Of a stretch of DNA of 64,000 nt, positions 52,492 through 61,784 are shown piece after piece. The notes beneath the pieces were generated by a model that saw only the letters and a program-made list of their open reading frames with translations, had not been told where the DNA came from and did not search any database. How positions within the stretch are numbered: position 1 is the first letter of the stretch; every line of letters begins with the position of its first letter. The translations under genes were made by a program, and so were the position numbers. Source of the DNA: Tepidibacter aestuarii (lineage in GTDB: Bacteria > Bacillota > Clostridia > Peptostreptococcales > Peptostreptococcaceae); NCBI RefSeq assembly GCF_934924865.1, contig NZ_OW235315.1, positions 2,604,001 to 2,668,000 on the forward strand. Direction: 5' to 3'.

Positions 52492-53556
52492 ATGAGAAGA
52501 GTTGATGAAAGAGACACTATGTTTGCAAGAGCTAATTACCAAAAGGGGTCAAACGCTTATGAAGATTATTATATGAAAAACCCAGATAAAAAATCTATTG
52601 ATGACAGTATAAGAAGTAGGCCAAATCTGTGTGAAGAAGGAAGTATGACTTACAATGAACTGAATAGTGCTATTCCACAAGCTTCATTTCAATTTTTAGG
52701 AGATATAATTCACTTATGTGAAGGTAAGGTAAACCCTGAAAAAACTGTATGTAGTAAAAAAGTAATAACTAAAAGAATAAAAGGTCTTGCCAAAAAATAC
52801 GGTGCAAAGTTAGTGGGCATAACTAAACTTCAAGATTATCATTTCTATACTCATAGAGGAAGACACGAAGAGGACTATGGAGAAAAAGTAAATTGCAACC
52901 ATAAACACGCAATAGTATTTGCATGTGAAATGGACAAGGATATGATAAATAGAGGTCCTATGATATCAGAAGTTATAGAAACATCAAAATGCTATGTTGA
53001 TACAGCTATAGTAGGTATGATGCTAAGTTATTACATAAGAAATTTAGGATATGACGCTCGTAATCATATGGATTCTAACTATTTATTAATGCCAGCTTTA
53101 GTTGCTAAAGATGCAGGCCTTGGTGAAATAGGAAGAAATACAATACTAACAACAAAAGAATATGGTTCTAGAGTAAGACTTGGAGTTGTAAGCACTGACT
53201 TGGAACTTGAAATAGATGAACCCATATCATTTGGACTTGAAGATTTTTGTCGACTATGCAAAAACTGCGCCTTTACATGTCCATCTCAATCTCTATCTAA
53301 TGAGACCGAAAAAATTAGTGATGATAAATTAAACTGGATTATAAACCAAGAAACCTGCTATATAAAGTGGAGATATATAGGAACAGACTGCGGTATGTGT
53401 ATAGCAAGCTGTCCTTTCAGTCAAGAAATGGAATCCATAAAAAATATAGGTACATTTAATAACAACGAAAAATTAATAGGGGAAGTACTAGGTGAATTTA
53501 GAAAAAAATATGGAAAAAGACCATTCGTTCCTGGAAATCCAGATTGGCTACGATAA
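52492..53556 (+). CDS. Soluble reductive-dehalogenase-like corrinoid/iron-sulfur protein
   Basis: 354 residues. The central part (about 100-240) has the RdhA-type cobalamin-binding pattern, YLLMPALVAKDAGLGEIGRN then GSRVRLGVVSTDLEL. Two [4Fe-4S] motifs follow: CRLCKNCAFTCPSQSL and, after an isolated Cys (ETCYIKW), DCGMCIASCPFS. There is no Tat signal and no adjacent RdhB anchor gene, so it is cytoplasmic and not a typical respiratory enzyme. Short for RdhA (usually 400-500) and related also to QueG. It may dehalogenate or reduce another substrate; no substrate can be read. Start follows AAAAGGGGGACAACTTTT. Confidence 0.8.
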   Translation: MRRVDERDTMFARANYQKGSNAYEDYYMKNPDKKSIDDSIRSRPNLCEEGSMTYNELNSAIPQASFQFLGDIIHLCEGKVNPEKTVCSKKVITKRIKGLAKKYGAKLVGITKLQDYHFYTHRGRHEEDYGEKVNCNHKHAIVFACEMDKDMINRGPMISEVIETSKCYVDTAIVGMMLSYYIRNLGYDARNHMDSNYLLMPALVAKDAGLGEIGRNTILTTKEYGSRVRLGVVSTDLELEIDEPISFGLEDFCRLCKNCAFTCPSQSLSNETEKISDDKLNWIINQETCYIKWRYIGTDCGMCIASCPFSQEMESIKNIGTFNNNEKLIGEVLGEFRKKYGKRPFVPGNPDWLR

Positions 53557-53569
53557 TTTCCTTATAAAA

Positions 53570-53602
53570 AATGAAGCTTATTAAATTTAATAAGCTTCAT
53601 TT
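53570..53602. terminator. Bidirectional terminator between convergent genes
   Basis: AATGAAGCTTATTAAA-TTTAATAAGCTTCATT with a T-run on the right and As on the left, serving the dehalogenase-like gene and, in reverse, the EamA gene. Confidence 0.85.
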
Positions 53603-53637
53603 TTCGCTTAGACATATAAATCCCTATTGTTTTAAAA

Positions 53638-54057
53638 TCACTTCTTATTCATAAGAACAAGCCCTAAAACACTTATACATATTCCCAATACATTAATCAT
53701 AGACAATCTAGTTTTAAAAAAACATATACCTATAAATATCAGTATAATAGATGTTATAATATTTACAAATAAAGGTACTATATTTATACTCCATCCACTT
53801 CTATAAGCCAGTAAAAAACCTACCTCTATCCCAAATATTGCAATCCCTAGTGTATAACTAGCCCAGTTTAATTTTTTAAATTCTAACATAATATCTTTGT
53901 TTTGAAAAATAAAGATAGATAATATAGATGCTATAAGTGCAACCGAATAAGTTCCTATCATAGACACTGCTGGATTTACACTTTCATTTATATATTTACA
54001 GCATATATGGTATAGAACGCTCGTAGATATAACTACTATAATTGAAAAATAATACAT
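53638..54057 (-). CDS. EamA-family small transporter (four-helix DMT)
   Basis: 139 residues with four predicted membrane helices, the size of single-EamA-domain drug/metabolite transporters. Features: INESVNPAVSMIGTYSVALI, ASYTLGIAIFGIEVGFLLAY and the C-terminal RLSMINVLGICISVLGLVLM, the EamA end motif. Such proteins dimerise. Substrate unknown. Start follows AAAGGAAATTAAGT. Confidence 0.88.
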   Translation of the reverse strand: MYYFSIIVVISTSVLYHICCKYINESVNPAVSMIGTYSVALIASILSIFIFQNKDIMLEFKKLNWASYTLGIAIFGIEVGFLLAYRSGWSINIVPLFVNIITSIILIFIGICFFKTRLSMINVLGICISVLGLVLMNKK

Positions 54058-54172
54058 TACTTAATTTCCTTTCTAAGTCTAATTTTTATTTTTAATATAT
54101 GTTATTATAGCATTTTTTCCAAGTTTATAACTTAAACTCAAAAACTAAATAACTAGTAAATTTTATAATAAA

Positions 54173-54201
54173 AACGATATGAACTATAGAGTCCATACCG
54201 C
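54173..54201 (-). terminator. Terminator after the YczE-like gene
   Basis: Minus strand AGCGGTATGGACT-CTAT-AGTTCATATCGT (with G-U pairs) followed by TTTTT. Confidence 0.7.
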
Positions 54202-54217
54202 TTTATACAAGTATATT

Positions 54218-54877
54218 TTATTTTTTTAAAGCCAAATTCTTTGATACCAACCTATAATCCTCTAAGATAGATCTATGAACTACATCATTTGTATCAAACT
54301 TAAATAATTCAAATATCCACTGTATAGCATACCCTATTCCAAATACATAAATTACAGTACCTATACCAACAGGCGCTCCAAGCATAATACCTATAATCAG
54401 AGCACAAGCCTCTATAAAATTCCTTACAAATCTAACAGATTTTCCTGTTTTTTTAACCATAACTACCATAAGACCATCTCTTGGTCCTGTTCCAAGCTGA
54501 ACTTTCATATAAAGATAAGTTCCAAACGCCATGAATATAATACCTATAACCATCATTATAATGCCTTTAAAGGTATTATCACTCATAGGTATTATGTTAG
54601 AATTATTTATTATATCTGTAAATACACCTATAAGGATCATGTTTGATATAGTAGCCCATCCTGGTATTTGTCCCATAAAGGTAGTAAATAATACTATTGC
54701 AATACCTGTAACTATTTGTATATTACCAAGACTCATTGGTATATGCTTTATAACTCCTATATGAAAAGCATCCCAAGGTCCAAGCCCTATATTTGCATTC
54801 ACTTCCAGTATAATTCCTATTGAACATACTATAAAACCAAATAATAACGTCATAATCGTATTTATACATTTTTTCAT
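54218..54877 (-). CDS. YczE/YitT-like membrane protein
   Basis: 219 residues, five to six membrane segments. The family motif is NANIGLGPWDAFHIGV near the N-terminus, repeated as VQLGTGPRDGLMVVMVKK in the second half, then VRNFIEACALIIGIMLGAPVGIGTVIYVFGIG. This duplicated G-(L/T)-GPxD pattern is typical of YczE/YyaS proteins, whose transport role is unproven. Cytoplasmic C-terminal tail. Start follows CAGGAGAGATGAAACT. Confidence 0.88.
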   Translation of the reverse strand: MKKCINTIMTLLFGFIVCSIGIILEVNANIGLGPWDAFHIGVIKHIPMSLGNIQIVTGIAIVLFTTFMGQIPGWATISNMILIGVFTDIINNSNIIPMSDNTFKGIIMMVIGIIFMAFGTYLYMKVQLGTGPRDGLMVVMVKKTGKSVRFVRNFIEACALIIGIMLGAPVGIGTVIYVFGIGYAIQWIFELFKFDTNDVVHRSILEDYRLVSKNLALKK

Positions 54878-54929
54878 AGTTTCATCTCTCCTGTGTCATT
54901 ATGTCCAATAATTATACCACATCTTAAAT

Positions 54930-55880
54930 TTATTTTGTTAGCTTAAGAACTATTTGACTATATTTTTCTTCAAAATCAACTTCAAATTCTTTAAATATAT
55001 TTTCAACTAACTCTAACATATAGTCTTTTGACTTAGTTCTATACCTAAAACCAACTCTGTGTCCTATTTTTTCTTGTTTCTCATCTTTTACTGAAAAAGG
55101 TAGTACAATATTAATCTTTCCTTTGAACTCTTTTGTCAATTTATATATCCCTTTATAAAGATTTGTTAAATTATCATCATCGAAAAATTCTGCAAATCCA
55201 TTGCATGAAACTATTAAGTTATCAAACCCCTCAAAATCCTTCTTATATATTTGTTTATCAAAATAATCAAATACAGATGTATTGTATCTAATTATCTTAG
55301 AATCTTTACCAAACATTTTTGAAGCTAAATTTTCATTGTTTTTCAGCCATTTTTCATCTATATCAACATTAACTATTCTATAATCTAAGCTACTTTCAAT
55401 CCCTTTCATTATTCTTTCAACCTCAAGGCTATCAAATCCACCGCCACAGCCTATATCTATAAATGCAAAATTTTCTTTAATATCAACTACATAATTATGC
55501 AAAGCATTATTTACAAAATCGACAACAACATCTCTTCTCCAATTGATAGGAGCAGCTACTGTTTGAAGTATTTTTCTATCCAATACTTTACTCAAACCAC
55601 TTCCATGAGGCTTATTTAATAGGCAATAAAAAGTAACCTCTTCCGTTCCAGGTCTTTTGCACATTATATTGGAGCATGTACTAAGCTTAGTAAGTAACCT
55701 ACCTAAATATGTAAGTTCATATTTAGGCTTAGGAAGACACTTATCTTCAAAGCTACTTAAAAATATTTTTTCTTCTTCAAATTTATAGTAAAACTTATTA
55801 TCTTCAGCAACAATATTATCCCATACTTTTTTTTGATTATTTACGAGTTCCCAACAACTTATAATTTTCTCCATGTTCAT
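54930..55880 (-). CDS. Class I SAM-dependent methyltransferase-like protein
   Basis: 316 residues. A lead region (about 1-130) precedes a Rossmann-type SAM-binding domain: motif I FAFIDIGCGGGFDSLEVERI, YRIVNVDIDEKWLKNNE (motif II), then VSCNGFAEFFDDDNLTNL. No conserved substrate motif is visible, and neighbours give no help. M1 at 55880 and M3 at 55874 both follow AAGGGG; either is possible. The domain call is firm and the substrate is unknown. Confidence 0.8.
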   Translation of the reverse strand: MNMEKIISCWELVNNQKKVWDNIVAEDNKFYYKFEEEKIFLSSFEDKCLPKPKYELTYLGRLLTKLSTCSNIMCKRPGTEEVTFYCLLNKPHGSGLSKVLDRKILQTVAAPINWRRDVVVDFVNNALHNYVVDIKENFAFIDIGCGGGFDSLEVERIMKGIESSLDYRIVNVDIDEKWLKNNENLASKMFGKDSKIIRYNTSVFDYFDKQIYKKDFEGFDNLIVSCNGFAEFFDDDNLTNLYKGIYKLTKEFKGKINIVLPFSVKDEKQEKIGHRVGFRYRTKSKDYMLELVENIFKEFEVDFEEKYSQIVLKLTK

Positions 55881-55980
55881 TTTCCCCTTTTATAGTAACT
55901 TCTACTGATTATAGCATATATTCTCATATTATTATATATTTTACTATAACTGTAGAAAAACTCAATAATAATTCTTTAAA

Positions 55981-57090
55981 CTAATTTAGAATCGAAGAAG
56001 AAACCAAATATTGCAAATTATCAAATGAATACACCTCTTTATTTCTCTCATTTCCAAAACACCCATACAATTCTGAACCTGACTCTATAATTCGGAATTT
56101 TTCACATTGGTCCAAAAACAACTGTGCTTTTTCAAAATCTTTACATATATAAAACAATCTCGCAGTTAAAGCATATAATGCTGTAGATTCAGTACTTGTG
56201 GATGGTTTAAAGTCTTTACAAGAATATAAAGTATATAATTTATTATATTTTTCAAACTCGTCATATATCCACTCAATATCCTTATATTCAATAATATTTT
56301 CTTCAGCTAAATGAATAAGAGTATACATATTCTGTATTAAATCTATCTGTTCTTCATTTGAATATCTTTTATCTAATAAATTATATTCATAAGCATAAAA
56401 CGGTGTATTATCTATTTTAGAGTTCAATATTATATTAATGGAATTTTGATAAATACCATTCCACCTTTTATCAATACTTTTGAGTCTATTTATAGTATAA
56501 ATATCTAAATAAGAAATCGTAATTGCATCAGACTTATATCCGTATTCTATATCATAAAAATCAATAGGTATGCATCCTTTTGTATTATATATTAATAAAG
56601 CATCAGAAATATCTTTAATATATTTCATATATATCTTATCATTCCATTTATCATGTGCTCCAATCAAAGCTCTAAGTATTCTAAAATCATCTATAAGTGC
56701 ATTTGAATTAGATATATAGTTATTTCCTCTTATTTTCCAAGCAAAAGTATTATTTTTAAGTTTCATCTTATCAAATGAAAATTTCAATACTTTATCAAAT
56801 CCATCCTTGTTATCTCTATTCAACAAATATAAAAGAATTAGTCCTTGAGATTCAGATAGAATATCCTTACCTTTTGCAATGTCTTCATTTGAATTTAAAA
56901 AATCCAAATAATTTGTATATATGGCTGTTTCATTATTTGACATATTTTCAAGTAAAAAGTTTAGAGTTACTCTTTCTTTATATTGAAATTTATTATATTT
57001 AATTTCAGTAGTTTGCACTTCATAATGTACTGCTTTTGTAATAAGTACACAAAGACACAACAAAATTAAAAATAAAACTAACTTTTTCAT
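55981..57090 (-). CDS. GH8-like (alpha/alpha)6-barrel secreted protein
   Basis: 369 residues. N-terminal signal or membrane anchor (3-19). The mature part has GH8-type landmarks: LSESQGLILLYLLNRDNKDG, corresponding to the SEGQGYGML acid motif, then AWKIRGNNYISNSNALIDDF, corresponding to the ATDAD segment, and helical pairs through the rest. GH8 enzymes cut beta-1,4-glucans, chitosan or similar exopolysaccharides; here the catalytic acid Glu (SES) seems kept, while the base Asp region is divergent, so activity is uncertain. No cellulose or polysaccharide genes are adjacent. Start follows CAAGGGAGTAATTAAT. Confidence 0.65.
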   Translation of the reverse strand: MKKLVLFLILLCLCVLITKAVHYEVQTTEIKYNKFQYKERVTLNFLLENMSNNETAIYTNYLDFLNSNEDIAKGKDILSESQGLILLYLLNRDNKDGFDKVLKFSFDKMKLKNNTFAWKIRGNNYISNSNALIDDFRILRALIGAHDKWNDKIYMKYIKDISDALLIYNTKGCIPIDFYDIEYGYKSDAITISYLDIYTINRLKSIDKRWNGIYQNSINIILNSKIDNTPFYAYEYNLLDKRYSNEEQIDLIQNMYTLIHLAEENIIEYKDIEWIYDEFEKYNKLYTLYSCKDFKPSTSTESTALYALTARLFYICKDFEKAQLFLDQCEKFRIIESGSELYGCFGNERNKEVYSFDNLQYLVSSSILN

Positions 57091-57275
57091 ATTAATTACT
57101 CCCTTGAAATATACTTATATACTTTATATCATACTAAGTGGTCTTTAATCTTTCTATTAATTACTATATGCTGTAAGGAAAAATACTAATACCAGATTAT
57201 AAAACTAGAATTTTATGGTGTAACAATATATAGTAATCTATATTACTTGAATGGCAAACTTTTGTATATATTTAA

Positions 57276-57299
57276 AAACCATGGAATCCTCCATGGTTT
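57276..57299 (-). terminator. Intrinsic terminator of the trx-rhodanese unit
   Basis: Minus strand AAACCATGGA-GGAT-TCCATGGTTT followed by T-rich sequence, 40 bases past the rhodanese stop codon. The 248-base gap from 57091 to 57338 holds nothing else I can support. Confidence 0.85.
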
Positions 57300-57338
57300 C
57301 TATACATTAAAAGCCTTTACTTATCATTTTTATTTAAC

Positions 57339-57674
57339 TTATTTTTTAACACTGTGCATCCCTCTACTTAAGTTATATATCTTATTGAACCCTGACTTAC
57401 TAAGTATATTTGATGCTCTTCTACTCCTAGCTCCCGATGCACAGTACACTAAAATTGATTTATCTTGATATTTTTTTATAGAATTAATTTTTAATTGCAG
57501 ATCATTAATAGGTATATTTTTCGCCTTTGGTATATGACCTGATTTATATTCATTTAATGTTCTAACATCTAATATAAGCATATCTTTATTTTCTTTTATT
57601 AATGATTCTGCTTCTTCCCCCTTTATGTTTTTAAAATTAGACTTTTTACCAAATAATCTTTGTATAAAATTCAT
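57339..57674 (-). CDS. Rhodanese-like sulfurtransferase domain protein
   Basis: 111 residues. Single rhodanese domain: LILDVRTLNEYKSGHIPKAK, with active Cys in ILVYCASGARSRRASNIL (six-residue loop CASGAR) and C-terminal GFNKIYNLSRGM. A positively charged N-terminal tail (about 1-20) precedes it. It transfers sulfane sulfur to a thiol acceptor. It lies 35 bases after the thioredoxin-like gene and ends at a terminator, suggesting a shared role in thiol chemistry. Confidence 0.93.
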   Translation of the reverse strand: MNFIQRLFGKKSNFKNIKGEEAESLIKENKDMLILDVRTLNEYKSGHIPKAKNIPINDLQLKINSIKKYQDKSILVYCASGARSRRASNILSKSGFNKIYNLSRGMHSVKK

Positions 57675-57709
57675 AGTTCTAACTCCTCTTTTAAGATTTA
57701 AATTTAACC

Positions 57710-58033
57710 TTAGTAAAATAATTCATAATATCTTTTTATATTATTATCAATTTCTTCTAAGTTAATATATCTAGCTTCTCTTATTGATTCCTTTCCTTGA
57801 ATAAATACAAGGATGGCAGGTATGGTAAAAATATTAAACTGAGCTGATGCTTCTAAATTTTTATCTACTTCTATTTCTACTAATTTTATCTTAGGATATG
57901 AATTTAACATTTCTCTTACTCTAGGTTTGAGTATATTACATACACCACACCCTTCATTCCCAAAATATATTAAAACTATATCATTTTCTTTTATCAAATT
58001 ATCAATAATATCTTTTTTATATAATTTATCCAT
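57710..58033 (-). CDS. Thioredoxin-family protein
   Basis: 107 residues. Active site CGVC in FGNEGCGVCNILKPRV, then KLVEIEVDKNLEASAQFNIF and the cis-Pro region TIPAILVFIQGKE. The CGVC active site differs from classic CGPC thioredoxins, so redox potential may be different. First gene of a two-gene unit with the rhodanese; about 90 bases upstream lies dispersed element copy B. Start follows AAGAGGTTATAGATTA. Confidence 0.93.
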   Translation of the reverse strand: MDKLYKKDIIDNLIKENDIVLIYFGNEGCGVCNILKPRVREMLNSYPKIKLVEIEVDKNLEASAQFNIFTIPAILVFIQGKESIREARYINLEEIDNNIKRYYELFY

Positions 58034-58118
58034 TAATCTATAACCTCTTTTTTATTATTCTATTCTTTATATTTATATATTATAATATAGTGATATTTAA
58101 AGCAAGTTTTTAATTTAT

Positions 58119-58230
58119 AAAAAAGTTCTTCTCTTAAGAAGCTTAAATGTAAACTTTTTTGAAACTCATAACGGAATTTATATTTATCTACAATTTAAAG
58201 AAGAATATAATTTCCTATTCGTTATAAAAA
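58119..58230 (-). repeat. Dispersed intergenic element, copy B (terminator-ended)
   Basis: Near-identical to 1072-1186. Minus strand: ATAACGAATAGGAA ... TTCCGTTAT can pair, followed by TTTCAAAAAAGTTTACATTTA and a terminal hairpin TTCTT-AAGAG-AAGAA with TTTTTT. It lies between the TolB-like gene's terminator and the thioredoxin gene. The base change C/T against G in the paired arm relative to copy A keeps G-C or G-U pairing. Confidence 0.6.
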
Positions 58231-58270
58231 TAAGACAGTTTCAAAAATATTTTGAAACTGTCTTATTTTT
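58226..58270. terminator. Strong bidirectional terminator after the TolB-like lipoprotein gene
   Basis: AAAAATAAGACAGTTTCAAAA-ATA-TTTTGAAACTGTCTTATTTTT: a 21-base perfect stem with a 3-base loop and T-run, ten bases after the gene's stop codon. Confidence 0.92.
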
Positions 58271-58279
58271 ATATTCTTA

Positions 58280-59359
58280 TTATTTTAATGTAGTCACATA
58301 AGTTACACATGTATTCTTATTTTCTTTTCGTTTTACACTAGACACTGCTAATTTTTTACTGGATGGACTCCACTTTATTTGGTCTGCAATTTGATCTATG
58401 TCTGCAGATATTTGTGTTATTTTCTTTGTCTTAATATCGGCTATAAATAATCCCTTTTGACCATTTTCCATAGTCATAATCGTATAAGCTACCTTTGATT
58501 GGTCGGGAGACCAGCTTGTGCCAAAAATCTGCGTTCCTTCTGCTAATGTATATTTTTCATTTCCTTCTAAATCCGTTAACATCAATTGTCTTTTTTCTCC
58601 TAAGTTTTTCACCATCATAAATTGCGTTTTATCTGGAGAAAGTACTATATCCCATATACCTTCCTGTAGTTGTTTTGTTTCTTTTGTATCCATATCAAAT
58701 ACCATCAGATTCCATGCACTTAAATAATAAACTTTACTTCCTATTTTTATTGGCTTGTCAATAAATTGTCCATCACTGCTTGTTAAAAGTTCTGTAACTT
58801 TACCATTCACATCAGCTAAGCAAACTTTTCTATTATTCGTTGCAAATATTACTTGGTTATTATCAACCCATCTGCCTTCTCCAAAAGATATACCTTCATT
58901 TTGTGTAACTTTTACTTTATTCTTTCCTTCTGCGTCTACAATAAATCCTGTTCCAAAGGTTTCTAGAGCTTGAACATAGAAAATATGCTTTTTATCTGGA
59001 GAAAAAATCCCATTAGAATGATGATAGTCCTCTCCAACAAGAAGCTTTTCATTTTTATTATTTAATTCATATAAATGTAGGTTTTGAGGATACATATCAC
59101 CACTCTCTGTTTGAATAGTTTTTAGATTTTTATTATCTTTTGTCATAATTATTGTATCTTCATTAAGCCAGTCACTAATTCTTACCCCTTCATACTGATC
59201 AATCTTTTTTAATGCTACTTCATTATAAACCGTTTCATTTTTATTCTCAAGTACCGTTATATTCTTTTTAGGTTCCTCCTCAGTTTTGGAAATACATCCC
59301 ACAACAGAAACCATACATACCATACTCATCATAACTGCAATCAATTTTTTTCTAATCAT
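58280..59359 (-). CDS. TolB-like beta-propeller lipoprotein
   Basis: 359 residues. Signal peptide with lipobox in VVGCIS. The mature part is built of WD/PD40-type blades: HSNGIFSPDKKHIFYVQAL, IVLSPDKTQFMMVKNLGEK, TSWSPDQSKVAYTIMTME and KWSPSSKKLAVSS, giving about six blades as in TolB-type propellers. It is the third gene after a response regulator and histidine kinase (86 bases apart), and may be the regulated target or an accessory sensor. Start follows TTGGAGGATTAAATT. Confidence 0.85.
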   Translation of the reverse strand: MIRKKLIAVMMSMVCMVSVVGCISKTEEEPKKNITVLENKNETVYNEVALKKIDQYEGVRISDWLNEDTIIMTKDNKNLKTIQTESGDMYPQNLHLYELNNKNEKLLVGEDYHHSNGIFSPDKKHIFYVQALETFGTGFIVDAEGKNKVKVTQNEGISFGEGRWVDNNQVIFATNNRKVCLADVNGKVTELLTSSDGQFIDKPIKIGSKVYYLSAWNLMVFDMDTKETKQLQEGIWDIVLSPDKTQFMMVKNLGEKRQLMLTDLEGNEKYTLAEGTQIFGTSWSPDQSKVAYTIMTMENGQKGLFIADIKTKKITQISADIDQIADQIKWSPSSKKLAVSSVKRKENKNTCVTYVTTLK

Positions 59360-59445
59360 AATTTAATCCTCCAATCTTTTTTCATTTTTATAATACAAAA
59401 TCATTGTTTCTAAAATATATAAACTTGTTTCTAAAATGTAAACTT

Positions 59446-60924
59446 TTATCCGAAAAGAGGAAAAGATATTAAAAAAGTACTTCCTTCTTTTTCTGTATTT
59501 AATAATTCAATCTTCCCCTTCTGTTTTTCTACCAATTCCTTTACAAGGGTCAACCCTAATCCAGTTCCTCCTGATTGTCTAGATCGATCTTTATTTACAG
59601 TATAAAAAGGCTCAAATATTTTTTCTCTAACTTCCATAGGAATACCTATTCCCGTATCCTTTACTTCAATGCAAACATTTTTACCTCTAATATAGTTTTT
59701 TATTATAATCTTTCCACCAGGTTCATTATACTTTATGGCATTATCTAAAAGATTAATAAAAATACGCATGAAGCATTCCTTGTCTCCTATAATTACTGCC
59801 CTGTGTAATTCTTCATACAAACTTATTCCAAACTTTTCTGCCTTTCCTTTCATACGCCCACAAATATCTTGTAAAACTTCCTCCACTTGAATTTTTTCTG
59901 ACTGCATTTCAAAGTCATACTTTTCAAGAGATGCCAAACGAAGAACCTTTTCTACCATGTCATACAATCTCTCTGTTTCCTTTTTAATGTTTAACATTCC
60001 ATCTTCAAGAAGTTGTTCATCATCTTTATACATCTCTATCAAATCCACATAAGCCTTTATTACCGTAAGAGGTGTTTTAAATTCATGAGTAACATTTCCA
60101 ATGAACTGTTGTTGCTGCTGTTCCAGTATTTTTAATTTTTCTATTGCTAATCTTAATTTTTGCTGCTCTTCCTTCATCCCAATGATGTTTTTTTCAATTT
60201 TACAACTCATATAATATATTCCTTGGCTTAAATCCCCTAGTTCATCTTTTCTTTTTAGTAATGTTACTTCATCAAATTTGCCCATTTTGATTTTTTCTAT
60301 TGTTTTTTTTAACTTCACAATGACTTCTACAAATCTTTTATTATAAAAATAAGCTATAGTAAAACTAAATATAAATATACATATACCTATACGATACAAA
60401 AGATTTTTTATATTTTTATAAAAATTAATACTATTTTTTAAAGAATAATGGAATTGAACAACACCTATTTGCTCATTTGTATCATACAAATAATCGTTAA
60501 TATGAATAGGTGCTAAATAATAAAGGCTATCTCCAGTAACTTCATAAGCAATTTTATCCTTCAGTGTAAAAGATAATGCATCTAAAGTATCTATTTCATT
60601 AATGAAAGGAGCAGAATCTCCTACATTTTTTCCAGCTATATCATATAATATTACATGCATTCCACTCATGGTCCCTAACTGCATAGCAATATCTCTTCCA
60701 CTTTTTTGAAAAAACTTTTTGGGATCTTCTTTTGTTCCATCAGTCAGATAGACTTGTCTAATATAAACATTTGCAATTTTTGCCTGCTGCATCAAATAAT
60801 CTTCATATTGTTTTTTCTGGTATTTTTCAATCCCATGAAGTACTAAAATACTAAGCACACTTACCGTTAATAATAAATGAACTCCTAAAAAAACACTAGA
60901 TTTCAGCTTTATACTAAGTTTCAT
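59446..60924 (-). CDS. Membrane sensor histidine kinase (HAMP), regulator of the TolB-like unit
   Basis: 492 residues from the ATG at 60924, five bases after GGTGGGTGA; the GTG at 60933 is within this site. Two membrane segments (about 11-30 and 182-198) flank an extracytoplasmic domain of about 150 residues. A HAMP-like linker follows with RKDELGDLSQGIYYM, then HisKA with FIGNVTHEFKTPLTVIKAY and HATPase_c with NLLDNAIKYNEPGG and GGTGLGLTLVKE. Overlaps the response-regulator gene by 11 bases. Confidence 0.92.
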   Translation of the reverse strand: MKLSIKLKSSVFLGVHLLLTVSVLSILVLHGIEKYQKKQYEDYLMQQAKIANVYIRQVYLTDGTKEDPKKFFQKSGRDIAMQLGTMSGMHVILYDIAGKNVGDSAPFINEIDTLDALSFTLKDKIAYEVTGDSLYYLAPIHINDYLYDTNEQIGVVQFHYSLKNSINFYKNIKNLLYRIGICIFIFSFTIAYFYNKRFVEVIVKLKKTIEKIKMGKFDEVTLLKRKDELGDLSQGIYYMSCKIEKNIIGMKEEQQKLRLAIEKLKILEQQQQQFIGNVTHEFKTPLTVIKAYVDLIEMYKDDEQLLEDGMLNIKKETERLYDMVEKVLRLASLEKYDFEMQSEKIQVEEVLQDICGRMKGKAEKFGISLYEELHRAVIIGDKECFMRIFINLLDNAIKYNEPGGKIIIKNYIRGKNVCIEVKDTGIGIPMEVREKIFEPFYTVNKDRSRQSGGTGLGLTLVKELVEKQKGKIELLNTEKEGSTFLISFPLFG

Positions 60925-61603
60925 CCACTTCACCCACCGATTTATATCCTATACCATAAACAGTTTGAATTATATCTTGATAAGGTTTACCTAATTTTTT
61001 TCTTAACCTTTGAATATGAATATCTACAGTACGGGTTCCTCCTATATACTCCATTCCCCATATCAAATCCAATAATTCATTTCTTGTATATACCCTTTCC
61101 ATATTTGAAAGTAAAAGAAATAATAAATCAAATTCCTTAGGTGTTAAGTCTAAAGTATCTTCATTAAGCAGTACTCTTCTCTGCTTTGAAATTACAATCA
61201 AATCTTTTATCTTTATTTGTGTTATTTCTTCATTCCTTTTTTTCTGAAGTCTTCTTAAAAGAGACTTTACTCTTGCCCCTAGCTCTCTTATGTCAAAGGG
61301 CTTCGTAATATAATCATCCGCTCCTAGCTCCAATCCCAATACCTTATCTACAATGTCATTCTTTGCTGTCAGCAAAATGATTCCTAATTCTTCTTTTTTT
61401 TCTAATTTCCTGCATACTTCAAACCCATTTATCTTTGGCATCATTACATCCAAAATAAGCACATCAGGATGAAAATCAGCTATTTTCTTTAATGCATCTT
61501 CTCCATCATAAGCAACCTCAACCATATATCCTTCTCGCTTAAGTGAATATGAAATGGCATTCACAATACTTCTTTCATCATCTACCACAAGAATTTTTTC
61601 CAT
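60914..61603 (-). CDS. OmpR/PhoB-family response regulator, partner of the 59446 kinase
   Basis: 229 residues from the ATG at 61603 behind AAGAAGGTGAAGAT; the frame is open 58 codons further up but without a site. Receiver: LVVDDERSIVNA, DVLILDVMMPKINGFEV, LLTAKNDIVDK, DYITKPFDIRELG. Winged helix: LTPKEFDLLFLLL and IGGTRTVDIHIQRLRKKLG. It forms an operon with the kinase and probably the TolB-like lipoprotein gene. Confidence 0.94.
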   Translation of the reverse strand: MEKILVVDDERSIVNAISYSLKREGYMVEVAYDGEDALKKIADFHPDVLILDVMMPKINGFEVCRKLEKKEELGIILLTAKNDIVDKVLGLELGADDYITKPFDIRELGARVKSLLRRLQKKRNEEITQIKIKDLIVISKQRRVLLNEDTLDLTPKEFDLLFLLLSNMERVYTRNELLDLIWGMEYIGGTRTVDIHIQRLRKKLGKPYQDIIQTVYGIGYKSVGEVDET

Positions 61604-61784
61604 ATCTTCACCTTCTTTATCCTTTAATTTTCTATACGATAAGCTTTTTACATGCTGGTGCTTTTTTGTATTATCAAACTTCACTTCATATAATATACTT
61701 CTTTCTTTCAGTAAAATCAATAAATTATTATATGATCTTGCTGATTTCAAAAGTTCATATTCCATTTCAAATACCATTACAATA

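Noticed and set aside
61604..61777. 58-codon N-terminal extension of the 60914 response regulator
   Set aside because: It has no ribosome binding site and no similarity to receiver domains; the ATG at 61603 has a good site and gives the usual N-terminus.
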